Shown: positions 10,891 to 21,600 of the stretch, one piece after another
How the letters are laid out: every line of letters begins with the position of its first letter
Position numbering within the stretch: the first letter of the stretch is position 1
Translations under genes and position numbers: made by a program
The notes under the pieces: model-generated
The model's input: only the letters and a program-made list of their open reading frames with translations
What the model was told of the DNA's origin: nothing
Databases searched by the model: none
Assembly: GCA_001466705.2 (NCBI GenBank)
Contig: LATX02000217.1
Coordinates: forward strand, 124,001-188,000
Length of the DNA: 64,000 bases
Source of the DNA: Moniliophthora roreri
Lineage: Eukaryota > Basidiomycota > Agaricomycetes > Agaricales > Marasmiaceae
Direction: 5' to 3'

Positions 10891-13800
10891 TCACAACCAC
10901 TTGGGTCTTCTTCTTGAACTCCCTTCCTTCGTACGAGAGCTACCTCCGGAAGCTTCCTCTGTGGTATTCCTTCTGGTTGATCCGCGAGTACTCCGTTTTC
11001 CAGGTGGTTGCTGGCCCTCTGAATCACTTTCGACGTGGATCGCAGTTGAAGTGGACATTCCACGTTGGGACGACGCGTAATCTTGAGTGGAGGTGACACT
11101 CGCAGTAGCAGCGATGACCATCTCTTCGTCTTCATCGACAACATTCATTTGGGACTGCTGTCGACGATGCTTTGCGGTTATGGGTCTCTTCCCATTGCTG
11201 CTGCCACCGCTGACGACTCGGTTCGGTGCTTTCTGCCTTGCCTTGGAACTAGTACCTACACCAAGCCCAGAGTCAAGGTCGCTATCGTTCCCAGCACTAG
11301 TATAGGACCTCGGAGACAGCGAGCGTCCGAACATCTCGGCATCTTCATCTACCGGGACTCCAAGGTAACGCTGGTCGTCCTGCTCCATCATGGCATATTC
11401 CACATCCCTGGCATCATTATCCGTGTTATCCTCTTCAGGATAACGGAGCCTTCCTCGCTCATCATCCTCGTCGCCACTTTCCTCAACGTTAGAATCCTCA
11501 CCCTCATCATACATCCCACCGGGAGGCTCCCCAATCCAACCTTCCTCATATGTCCCATCTTCATCTCCATATTCATCTCCACCCACACCACCACCCGAAC
11601 CGCCTCCACCACCTTCATCTTCCCTATCAACACCATTCCCGTCTTCGCCAGAAGGCCCGAATGGTGCGTTCGAAATATCGACATCCCCGTCTTGCCTCCC
11701 AAAGTCCCAAATGTCAAGCACCGTCTGATCATTCCTATTACTTGCAGCAACACACCACCTCCCCTCAAACGCAACCTGCCACACGTTCGTTATACCCGTC
11801 AATAGATCCCTAACCGCCATTCCGCCAGTTCCGTTGTTATTAGGCGCACCCGGAACGGGAGGCATCGCGGCGGCGGGCACGCCAGGTATACCACCTCCTA
11901 CTGCTGCACCGACACCTCCGCCAGGTCCGAAACCAAGTGGTGCGTTATTGGCTACGGGTACGGGCGCTACGCCGACACCAGGTATGTTTCCTGCAGCGTT
12001 GGCGCCACCACCAATGGTTTGGTTTGAGCCACCACCGCCTTCTTCCCAGCCTCGGAGATCCCAGACTTTGAGTGTACCGTCACTACCGCTAACAACTTTG
12101 AATTCGTCATGCTGGAAGCATGTTATAGCACCGGTGTGCGCTGCCAACACGTGCTTGAGCTCCCCATTATCGGGGTCCCAGATTCGCAACGTCGAATCTG
12201 CTGCTGCAGAGACCAGATGTGTAGGTGACAGACCGAGGAGTCCAACAAGGGAAGTATGCCCCGTAAGAACGTGAAGGCATGTACCGAGAGAGGTGGACCA
12301 TATTCTGACGGTGCCATCCATGGAGCCGGACATGGTCTGATTGCGAGCTGGGTCAAGAACAACGGAGTAAACTACGAACGTGGATCAGTACATCGAGTCA
12401 CCTAAAACGCGGCACAATGACTATACCTTTCTGCGTATGTCCAATCAAAACCCATCTACAGACGCCGTTCACGATGTCCCACACCCGAACAGTACAATCA
12501 TAACTTCCGGAAACAAGGGTGCGCCCTCTTGCAGCAAGCGCTCGAACAGCATGCTCGTGTCCTTCAAGATGGAGTAGGTGATACGGGTTTTCATCGGCAT
12601 CCTAATAGAACAATCAGATAGTGATCTTCCCTCGCACATGGCAGCAGATGATACACTTACGCATACGTCGTTCTCGCCCATAGATTCGCCATCAGCACCG
12701 CGACCTCCAGGAGAGTAACATTTGTACTCTTCTTCACCCTTCCTGGGTAACGTCCAAACTCGTAATGAGTGGTCTCGGGAGCCAGTGACGATGAGTGGTC
12801 GTTTAGGCCATTTTTCTCTTCGAATGGTTTTCGGAACCGTTGGGTTGGTTTTTGTGCAATCTATATAGCAAGCTCATTCAGTAAAGGAGAGAAACCAAAC
12901 GAAAGAAAAAGAAAATATACCCTCGATAGGATACTCAACATCAACCCATTCAGGCTTGACGATAGCCAAACACCTTACAGTAGACGTGTGTCCACCAAAG
13001 ACATGCATGCATCGTCCTTTCAAACTGGTGCTCTTGCTACCACTTGCACCACTGCTACCGCTACTACCAGCGACAGAAGTGCTGGCAGCACCAGATCCTC
13101 TTCCCTTGTCCTTCCCTTTACTACTTTTCCCTCGCTTACGCCTTCCAGCATCAACCGCCTCCTCTACCTCCGCCTCCTCAAGATCCACATCCCTCTCATC
13201 AGGATCAACAGTACCCGTCAAATCCCAAATCCTCACCGTCCTATCCGTACTCCCACTCACAAGTAAACCACCACTAGCCGCCAACGCCCAGACACCTCCT
13301 TCATGACCCTCAAGCCTCATCTCGAGCTTCCCACTTCTAGGGTCATACACATGAATACAATGATCGTCAGAGGCAGAGATTATCCTGGTTGTTCCTCCCG
13401 TAACATCACTCTCCTTCCGGCCTGCTGCCGGCGAATTCGGCAGAAGATTAGGATTAGGAACAGACGCAAAGATCAGGCATGTCACCACCGAATGGCCGTG
13501 TGCAGGGAATGAAATATGTCTCGGATTCGGGTTGTTCATCCACTTGGTTCGAGTGAGATGTCGCGATTTATATAGGATCTTGTACGGGTGTGGAGCTTGT
13601 AATGGCAACACAGGTACAGCATTACCTTTACTTGGATTGTGCTGATGCGAATGGGTCGGCGTAATGGGCGTGGGCACATGCCGCGCATGACCAGTTCCCG
13701 GTAGCACCACAGTGGAATTCCTGGGAGAAGGGTAGGCCTCCCGCGCTGTGGTTTCCGCTTGGGATAGCGCATGAGCAGCTGGAGGGGCAGCGATGAAACC

Positions 13801-14959
13801 AATCCTTTTCCGTCGTTTTAGAAGAAATCGCTCAAACGCCGTCTCGCTTTCGCCGCCATACCAAATTTTCCCTCGCTTTAACAGCTCCCGCCACAACATT
13901 CCATCACCATCAACTATTTCTTTCCATGCTCGGCTGACCCGAGTCATACGCACTAGCGTCTGGAACGGCAAGAAGCTCAGGACATGGGACACCAATTCAG
14001 GTGGTAAGAGTGTTAGGAAATCGCGTGCGAGCGTCGGCTCTAAAACGGAATGCAGGGTTCGCAAAACAGGTAATGGCGAATGTCGAAGGAGCGTGAGGAG
14101 GAAATGTGATTGGACGGGTACGGGAAGCGAAACAAAGTGATTGAGAAGAGTCGGTAGCGTAAGCAATGTCGTTAAAGATAGGTCTGGCTGGAATGGTGGT
14201 GAACTTGAGACTGTCTGGGTCTGTGTATGAGTTTGTGGAATGTTAAGTTGCATAGGCTGCTGAGGCTGATGCGGTGTAGGTAATGGAACAGACCACAAAT
14301 TGTCTGGCGGCGGTGGCGAACCATGAGGTGAAGGTAATGGTGAAATTGGTGCTGCCTGTTGTGTTGTCGTCGAGGTCGTCGGCGAGGATGGTGAACCTCT
14401 CGCCTTCTTTCTCGGAGGTGCCATAGACTGGTCATCGCCAACGACGGTTGCCTCGACACCCTGCATTCTATCTTCATCATACAGATCTTCATCGACATCG
14501 TCGTGTTCGCGTTTCTTGCCGTATCTCTCTAGTGCTTCTGCTAGCCCTATAACCTTGGCCGTCTCGCTATCCTCGTCCCTTCTCAGCATCCGCCACCCCT
14601 TCCCTGATGCGAGCTCTTGTTCCTCCTGCATTGCATATCCATTGTCTTGCTCATCGTCAGTGGCATCACGCAAAGTCGCGCGTGCACCACCAGGAAATGT
14701 CAGAGGAATATTCCTCAAAGATGCTGGCAGCGATGCATGGAGCAAGGGGTAATTTTTAGGATTCTTCGGGGATGATGGTGCTGGAAGAGGAGGCAAGGTA
14801 ATTGGCGCGTATGTGGTCGTCGTCGTTGTCGTCGTCACCACTCTGAAATGGTCAAAAACAGAGCGTCAACATCGTCCTGGATGGTGAGCAAGAGGTATAT
14901 ACGCACGTTGTAGTATTGACCGATGGCTGCAGTATGAGCTGGGGCCGACTGGACGGCAT
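10891..14959 (-). CDS. cdc4: Cdc4/Fbw7-type F-box WD40 protein (SCF substrate receptor)
   Basis: Five exons (14,907-14,959; 12,921-14,842; 12,661-12,860; 12,427-12,601; 10,891-12,371) encode 1,276 residues. The start is the ATG at 14,959, because exon 1 splices in phase ahead of a poly-Thr stretch. Domains in order: a disordered N-terminus with a basic PPRKKARG motif; a Cdc4-type D (dimerisation) domain at about 240-290 (LRHSPLPVLRTLHSVLEP); an F-box at about 291-336 (LPPELVSHVLSFLP); eight WD40 blades, such as VSGSTDRTVRIWD, VTGSRDHSLRVW and VSGSYDCTVRVWD; and a long acidic, Ser-rich tail. Cdc4 proteins bind Skp1 through the F-box and phospho-degrons through the eight-bladed propeller, targeting cell-cycle proteins for ubiquitination in the nucleus. 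It is divergent from the gene at 15,146. A truncated inverted paralogue lies at 21,601-24,145. Confidence 0.93.
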
Positions 14960-15145
14960 GGTTGTAGTCGTGGTTCAAGAGATTGTTGACACTGTCACTC
15001 GGCAGTGTGAACAAATCTTACAAATTTGGAGATGCTCGAGTGAGATTGTGTACAAAACTAGGCCCTTTATGCTAGATCATGGCAAATCAAAACATAATTA
15101 CTAAATCAGTCTCTTACTGGCCTGTTATTCCCACGATTACTTTTC
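14960..15145. promoter_or_regulatory. 186-bp divergent promoter region
   Basis: This is the whole gap between the start codons of cdc4 (minus) and the gene at 15,146 (plus), so both upstream regions must overlap here. No clear TATA box was seen. The inference is from spacing only. Confidence 0.5.
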
Positions 15146-15968
15146 ATGTCTTCTCTCCTCCCCCAACTGCCTATCGACTGCTACTACCACCTCTTGTCCC
15201 CAGATATTGCCACGGCACCTCTGCCCTTACCACCAAACGGAAAGGTCGTTCATGTCTTTCCCAAATCTACAGCTGGCGTAGAAAAATATTTTAGCAGATT
15301 ACCTCCAAGTCAACTCGGGATTGGGTACAAGGACGATGCATGGGAGCCAAGGCCAGTAGATAATGCTTGGTCTATGCCAGATGGTACGTCAATCTCTCGT
15401 ATTCACTGCCTGAGCTGTCAAATCAACTTCTCGGTTCTTAGATCCATCACCAAAAGACGTGTACCTCGTAATCTCACCAGATCCACATTTAAAACCGCCA
15501 AATGATAGGCATTATGCTATACGATGGGTCGTGCACAACCGTCATGGTCAACCAGCTGCTGCACGTTGTATCGAGCTCATATCTGGCCTGGGACATCACC
15601 ACCTCATCAACTGGGGTCCTCTCACGCAATGCAACAATCTTTATCCAGCTGATAATATCAGCGTTATTCATCTGGGACGTTTTACAATTGAAGAGCGATG
15701 TCATCTGGAGGCCATTGCTTGGAACGTACCAGTTCTGCTGCCTCCAGATGGAAAATACGGAACGAGGAATTGGGTCGCGTGTGTGCTGGGTGTCGCGTGT
15801 GCACGAGGGTTGATGGAGGTTGATGTTGTAAGAGGCGTGCTGGAACAAGCAATGGCGACTGAACTGCCCGGTAAGTTCATATTCACTTGCATTCATCTAC
15901 GCTATCTAATTATTCTCCCAGTATACAAAGGACCTTTCTGGAGACCCCCAGTAGTGATAACGGCCTGA
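15146..15968 (+). CDS. conserved agaricomycete protein of unknown function
   Basis: Three exons (15,146-15,383; 15,442-15,870; 15,922-15,968) join in phase to give 237 residues. No signal peptide or membrane segment is visible. The C-terminal half (LGRFTIEERCHLEAI ... NWVACVL) resembles, by pattern only, a fungal family in which a short helical segment precedes a W-V-x-x-VL motif (DUF6914-like proteins). The Cys that usually precedes the Trp in that pattern is not present. Function unknown. The gene is divergent from cdc4, with 186 bp between start codons. Confidence 0.8.
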
Positions 15969-17635
15969 AATGGATACCTCAATATCTACAACATTCATCT
16001 AATTCTAAAGCCGATAACTTTAGACTCTTCTTGTTTCTGCTACTAGACCCTCTAACTACTGTTGTATTTATAATGCTTCCTTCCGCTCCTTGCTTTCTGC
16101 CTGTCTGTCCTTAATGATTTTCTTACCAAGTCTTTGTTATGATGACAATTTATCACGCCAATCACTGGTGCCCATGGAGATACTCTAGCGACTCCTGACG
16201 AGCGCGACTCGAAATTTGAAATTTGAAATTCTCGGACCCTGCTGAAAGCACCCGCACCATCACCAAGAGGCCAATTCGAAGAAAAGACTCGAGGTAGTCT
16301 GGAGGGCTCAACCAGAACGTTCGATAACGTTTTTGCAACGTTTTCTCGGAGCTTTGGTCAACCTCGCGCAGCAGCCAGGCCTGTTATCACATGTTCTAGC
16401 ACCCGTAGTACACCCAGAACAATAACGTTTTGGGGGTGTGAATTCAACCCGCCAAAGCGTCGAACACATGGAAAATGTCATTTCCGTCCTGCTAATTCAG
16501 TGAGAAGAATTAAAAGAAGCCCCGTCAACTACCACGCGAGCGAGACGGACGGATCACATTCGCTTGTGTGGGTTTGTGTAACCAGGTTACCTTGAGGACT
16601 TGTGGCACAAGTCAACAAGCCTACCGCGGATTTATCGGAATTTGCCGTCTTCCCTTTGCATTATAACACAGTGAGCTTTTGTTCTTTTCTTTTCGCACCG
16701 GACAATTGAGAGGTACCAACTAGGCCACCATCCTACATGATCGGGTTTAAGTCCACTGGCAGAAGCAGGCAGAAGCGCGTACTCTTACCTGACATTCGGA
16801 CCCACTGCGGGTCAATAAACATTCTCCTTTTCTCTGCAAGGAGAACAATTACCTTGGCATAAGGCTTTGTTACCATTGCCGGTTGCCAGCCTGAATGATT
16901 AGGTTTGAGTGGTAGAACGTTCAATCCGAACTCTGACAAGATGATAGAGAGAATATTAGTCCATCTCCTCGTTATACTCTCTCAGATAGATTTCGTCAGT
17001 TCAGCTTTCAGCACGTAGGAATCAAAACGCATCAATTATTCACGCGAGAGGAACCATCTCATCAAGAAATTGTAGCTTTGGCCGATAATCATGGAATCCA
17101 GCAACGTTACTGCTCGTTACTGGCGGCTTCTCGGGCCCGGGTATCTTCCCATCCTCAGTGTTTCGCTTATTTTCCGTAAAAGAACAATATTGCTTTGACA
17201 TGGGCTCTACCAGGCGGTGCTGGAAGCGCACCACACCCTGGTGCACCTTCGAGTTCGTGGGGCTCCCGTAGCGAGCCTCCGGACCCAATACTAAGAGAAG
17301 CACCAGAGAACAAAGGGGACATTCACACAATACTTGGACCCACAATTCGTGGGAACGACGAAACCAGCAACGTTACTGGCGACTTGTCAACGTATGACCC
17401 CGCTGCCGGCGCATTCCTGCTGTTGGCGCTTAGAGAACAATAGGCTCGCTTGTTTGTTTTTTTTTTTTTGCAGAAGAACAATCGCTTTGGCATGCAGCGG
17501 CGATGATCGGAACATTGCACGAATTCTTCGTTACTAGACTACATGATTAGGTTCAGTGAAAACTAGCACTTCCAATTCCAATACATACGGACTCTGGCCG
17601 GTTCCCAAGCGAGGCATCCTGAGCCTATAAAACCA
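15969..17635. other. intergenic, with imperfect short repeats
   Basis: No gene found. A phrase built on AGAACAAT followed by GCTTTGGCAT or a close variant recurs near 16,850, 17,186 and 17,477. A CAGCAACGTTACTG phrase recurs near 17,100 and 17,367. These look like decayed local duplications upstream of the gene at 17,835. Confidence 0.4.
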
Positions 17636-17642
17636 TTGCAAG
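17636..17642 (+). promoter_or_regulatory. TATA box of the gene at 17,835
   Basis: TATAAAA lies about 60 bases before a 5' leader intron (17,698-17,756, GTGAGT ... TTGCAG). Position and strand fit a core promoter for the gene starting at 17,835. Confidence 0.55.
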
Positions 17643-17834
17643 TTCCACCCAAAACCCCCGGACCAGGGATTCATTCCAAGGTCAACGCATCAGAACAGTG
17701 AGTACCAACACCGATTCGTTATCACGTTCTTTCAGCTGACTCGTTCCCATTTGCAGCAACGACGGGCCAGTATCCTTTTTGTCATCCAAGTACTAGAATA
17801 TCTAACAGACGACGTTCATTACCAGACAGGAAAC

Positions 17835-18769
17835 ATGCCAGCACACCGAGGACGCCAGAAGATAGTCATCAGGGACCACAGGGCGAAGATATACCAAACG
17901 AACAACAACGGAGATCGCAACAAGTCCTCGAATGCATCGGTTTTCGTAACCCAGAATTCTCTCGCCCTCATGGCGAGAATGGATTACTCGGAAGCCTTCG
18001 GGAAGCACTTCCCTCCACGATCCTCACAGACCGACGTCGTGTATGGGACCGACGACAACGGCGATAAGAACGTTGCTGTGAATGGGTGTGTGTTGTCCGG
18101 TGCATAACTTTGCCTTATTATAGAGCAGAAAAATCAGGGTACTGAGATGTTTGAATAGGGGACCCCGCACCCGAGTGCGACGGAATTAAGTGGGATGCGC
18201 TTCCTGTTGGTTATCAAAGGGTGCTCGAATCGATTGCCAGTACACGCACAGAGTTCCACACCCGGCAGACAGGAAGGAGGAACCAAGTGTTAAATGCGTG
18301 CCATGACCAATTTATGCCAAATTGGGCCAATACACACAAAGAGGACTGGTATTTCTCCACCAAGAGTCACGGTCAGGGGAATACAATTTGGCATAACTGC
18401 AATTGGTCCGGACCGGGTGAGTGCAACTCTCGCAAGTGGTCCATTATCTTTGGTTAACTGCTTGCTATAGGTCTGACTCCTGCACCTGCATCTGGCCAAA
18501 CCTCCGACCACACGGGAACGGTACTCTCCTGGGAAAATGGAGGGGGTACAACATACGTCGGAGGGCACCAGGCCACCGCGCATGCCGGAGCGAGCCAGCA
18601 GGCTTACTATGGTGGAGGATACTCGTATTCGTATACAACACCTGCGTACCCACAGATGTCTGCTGGACCACCCATATCTAGTCCATATCTTGGTGGTTAC
18701 CCGGGCGGAAACCCCGGGGGATATCCACCTTGGTATGTAGGGGGAAGCTACGGTAATGGCTATCGATGA
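17835..18769 (+). CDS. small Gly/Tyr-rich-tailed protein, family unknown
   Basis: Exons 17,835-18,087, 18,159-18,416 and 18,471-18,769 join in phase to give 269 residues; a further intron lies in the 5' leader. The N-terminal part is rich in Asn and Asp (YQTNNNGDRNKSSNASV), the middle is Trp/His-rich (NWANTHKEDWYF, TIWHNCNW), and the last 70 residues are a low-complexity Gly/Tyr/Pro tail (GGYPGGNPGGYPPWY). There is no signal peptide, no transmembrane helix, and no domain that I recognise. Three GT dinucleotides run together at the first donor (18,086-18,091), and only the one at 18,088 keeps the frame. A clear TATA box and the leader intron argue for a real, regulated gene. The Gly/Tyr tail resembles condensate-forming sequences, but that is only an analogy. 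Confidence 0.75.
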
Positions 18770-19956
18770 TCGAGGTCTGAAGTTCGATCGGTATCGTGGA
18801 CAAAGGACCCTTACGGACTCGGACATTGTACGAGCACAATTGTGTATGATAGAATGTATGTTCTGTGTTCTAATGCAACCTAGGGTGATGACTTGAGCAT
18901 TTTGCTCCTGTGGAAGGAACACACATAACAATACTGAAGGTAAGTTTTCTCCTCCGTGAAATAAAGGCCAATCGGATTCATTACCGGCTTCCTGACTGCG
19001 TTCACTTGGATGCTGCGGCTACCCAACCTGGTTTCCGAAGTGAGTGATACATACGAGCAAAAGCCAGTGAATGCGGTCTCTCACTCAGCTCGCAAGGTGT
19101 GGTGGATACGACTTCAGCCAGGTTGAAACGATGACGATAGTTTGCGTCGAGAGTAATCGGGGCTACCTACATGTTGCATTCCAAATGGTCAATGCGAATG
19201 CAAAACAAAGCAACTTAGCATACGCACTCTTCTCTCCTGCCTCTTCCTTTAGAATAACCCTGTTATCCATCATGCTCTGCGTAACAGTTACCTGACGTGC
19301 TGTGACTTGGATATGACTGATCTGTCTGGTTGTTCTACAAGGGCATTTTCATGGCCGTTATTTCAATGTAGTATTCCAACCAAATTGAAGGGTTCTGACT
19401 TGAAAATCTGGTCTGAGAGTGAATGAGCGTCTGAGAAAGTTCAGGCGGGAAAGACCCTTTGTTACCAGTGAATACTTGGAGCGTCGATAACAAAGCCTTG
19501 TATCAAGACTATCCATGAGAGAGAGCGTGAGAAATGAGCGAAGCGATATCCCGTTCAAGCAGTCTCCGTTGCCGTCGCTGTCTCTGCGCCCTCACCGTCG
19601 AAAGTCGCAGAAGGCTCTTCTCACAGAGACTCGACTTTCAGGTCCTCTTTGTTCGCCAGGAAGTAAGCGTCTCGAACTTTAGGTCGGAGCTGGCTGGAGG
19701 ATGCGAAGAACTTAGAAAATGCTTGGGACTCGAGTCAGCGTCATTGCATAGGTCATAGAGGACTTGGTCAAAGCCAAGTTTTCCGGTGTTACATGAATTC
19801 AGACGCTATTCAGCCAATGACAGAACTCAATCAGCACACGAGCCTATTCCAGTATATGTTGACAGCTTTCAAACGAACTCGGCTCCATAGTCCCATGGTC
19901 ATTCAGCAGCGCTAATTCTCTCACCTCCTGCTCCAGCCGCTCAATTCTGGCTGAGA
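18770..19956. other. intergenic region
   Basis: Nothing convincing on either strand. The open frames present are short and without fungal splice context. Confidence 0.4.
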
Positions 19957-21448
19957 ATGGAGTGTGAAGGACAGCTCTATGCACGTCATCTCTTTCCTCT
20001 CCGCCATGGTTATGCCCTCTGGATACCAGAACCTAACGATGACCTCCCCACAGAATACTCCAATGAAGGTGTACGAATCGGTGACGTCGGTATCGTGACC
20101 GACGATGGAGGTTTCGACTTTTTGTTCAATATCTGCGTTGCAGCAGATAATCCTGTCAACCAACGTCGTGGCGTCCCCAGTAATTTCACTCCCGTTATTT
20201 GGGATGGTGAGATCTTCAAGATCCCTATGCGCTTTCGGCCTGGATTCCCTATATGCAGTAGACGTGCAAAGCAACGTGAATTGGCTGTCGAAGCATCAGT
20301 TGTTGTCCCGTAAGTCACACCTTGTACAACTTTCAACCTAATTAATACTACTTTAAAAGGGGAGCACCAATCAGCTTGGGTGGAGGAATAGAAATATCTT
20401 TCCAAAGAGACAGCGGTGCAGTGCTGATGCCCCCCGATGGCGCCTCGAGGACTGATTGCGTCGAACTGGCTGCATTCCGCGAATATGCGGAAAGAAACGC
20501 TCAGCATTGGTACCAATACGTCAGTGGAACTAGGAGACGCGATGTGGAGAATGGTTCAATATATCTCGTCACTGGCTTTGATAAAACGAACGCCTGGGAA
20601 ACAGCGCTCTTCAGCAGTTCTTCGTCGAGTCAATCTTGTTCCCTGATTTTCACTACTGGCGGAATAACCGATGGACGGATGAAACTCTCGCGCTCCTCTC
20701 TTCTTCAAACATCCGTCTCTAGTAGGTGCTCTGTCAGTGATGCCGGAATCAACCAAACGCTCTTTATACGTGGCTTTCGAACATCTATTCGCCAAGGGCC
20801 AACTGCTTGGCTTCGTTCGGGTGCAAGGACTGTTAGCACATATTCCTCATCTGCCAACGATATCTTCAGAGCCATGGGTCGCTTTCAGGCCAATGGCTCA
20901 CTGTCAAGAGGCGGCAGGAGCGGAAATTCGAATGGAAATGACCAAAACAGTAGCCACTTTTCTCCAAGTGATAACTCTTCGGAGTCAGCCGCGTCCGAGA
21001 GTGAGTGTAACTACGACGATTCTCACAGTGATACGAGTACCGAGGAAGACGATTTTTTACATCCTCCCCAGGTATGTAGCCAAGGTCATGTCCGAGTTCG
21101 TTGCATACTGAAAGCGATAATATTATTAGCCCTATCATCCTTTGAACGTCATCAACGATTCTATATTGCAAAGTGTCAGTCATTTCACGTTCATTATTAA
21201 CTTTACTCATTTCATAGCAGATCCCTGAGGTTGATGTCGTTGTTACCCATGATCATGACTGGATGGCATTGCTTACCGACGAGGTGTGTAGATTATTCTG
21301 ATTGACAGACTTCCGCTGAAGTTAGTGTATGCAGGACACCATTATGCCCGATCGGCAGACGTTGATACAGAGATTCCATGACCGGTATAATGTGTCTGTA
21401 ACAAATGGTGAGTATCTTGTTCTTGTATTTACTTTTAGCAGGAATTGA
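19957..21448 (+). CDS. agaric-specific family protein (HWYQYV type), altered 3' end
   Basis: Exons 19,957-20,309, 20,360-21,071, 21,130-21,174, 21,221-21,283 and 21,335-21,448 give 428 residues. The protein has the layout of a large, uncharacterised Agaricales family: an N-terminal [16 protein letters not shown] segment, [49 protein letters not shown], a Ser-rich acidic linker, and the C-terminal VVVTHDHDW. The function of the family is unknown to me. The last exon has been read through a possible donor (GTGAGT at 21,408) to the TGA at 21,446; if that intron is spliced, the protein ends at a different TGA near 21,550. The second CDC4-like gene begins immediately downstream, so the natural end of this gene was probably disturbed when that copy arrived. 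Confidence 0.7.
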
Positions 21449-21600
21449 ATGCGGTATTTCAAGGAATTGCTGTTTTTTCTGGCCCCAGCTGTCTACTGCC
21501 AGGGTCGGCGTCCTCGCCAAGTCCGACATTACCCTCACCCACACACCATGAATCGCCGCCGCTGGACAACTTGCGTACACCATGTCAACTCCAGCAGCAT

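Noticed and set aside
11065..11805. 246-codon plus-strand open frame opposite the cdc4 tail
   Set aside because: It is antisense to the low-complexity acidic tail of cdc4; composition (Ile/Thr/Pro runs) is a shadow of that codon use and there is no start or splice context.
18290..18931. 213-codon minus-strand open frame
   Set aside because: It overlaps the plus-strand Gly/Tyr-tail gene, whose exons, splice sites and TATA box are consistent. The antisense product looks like a composition shadow.
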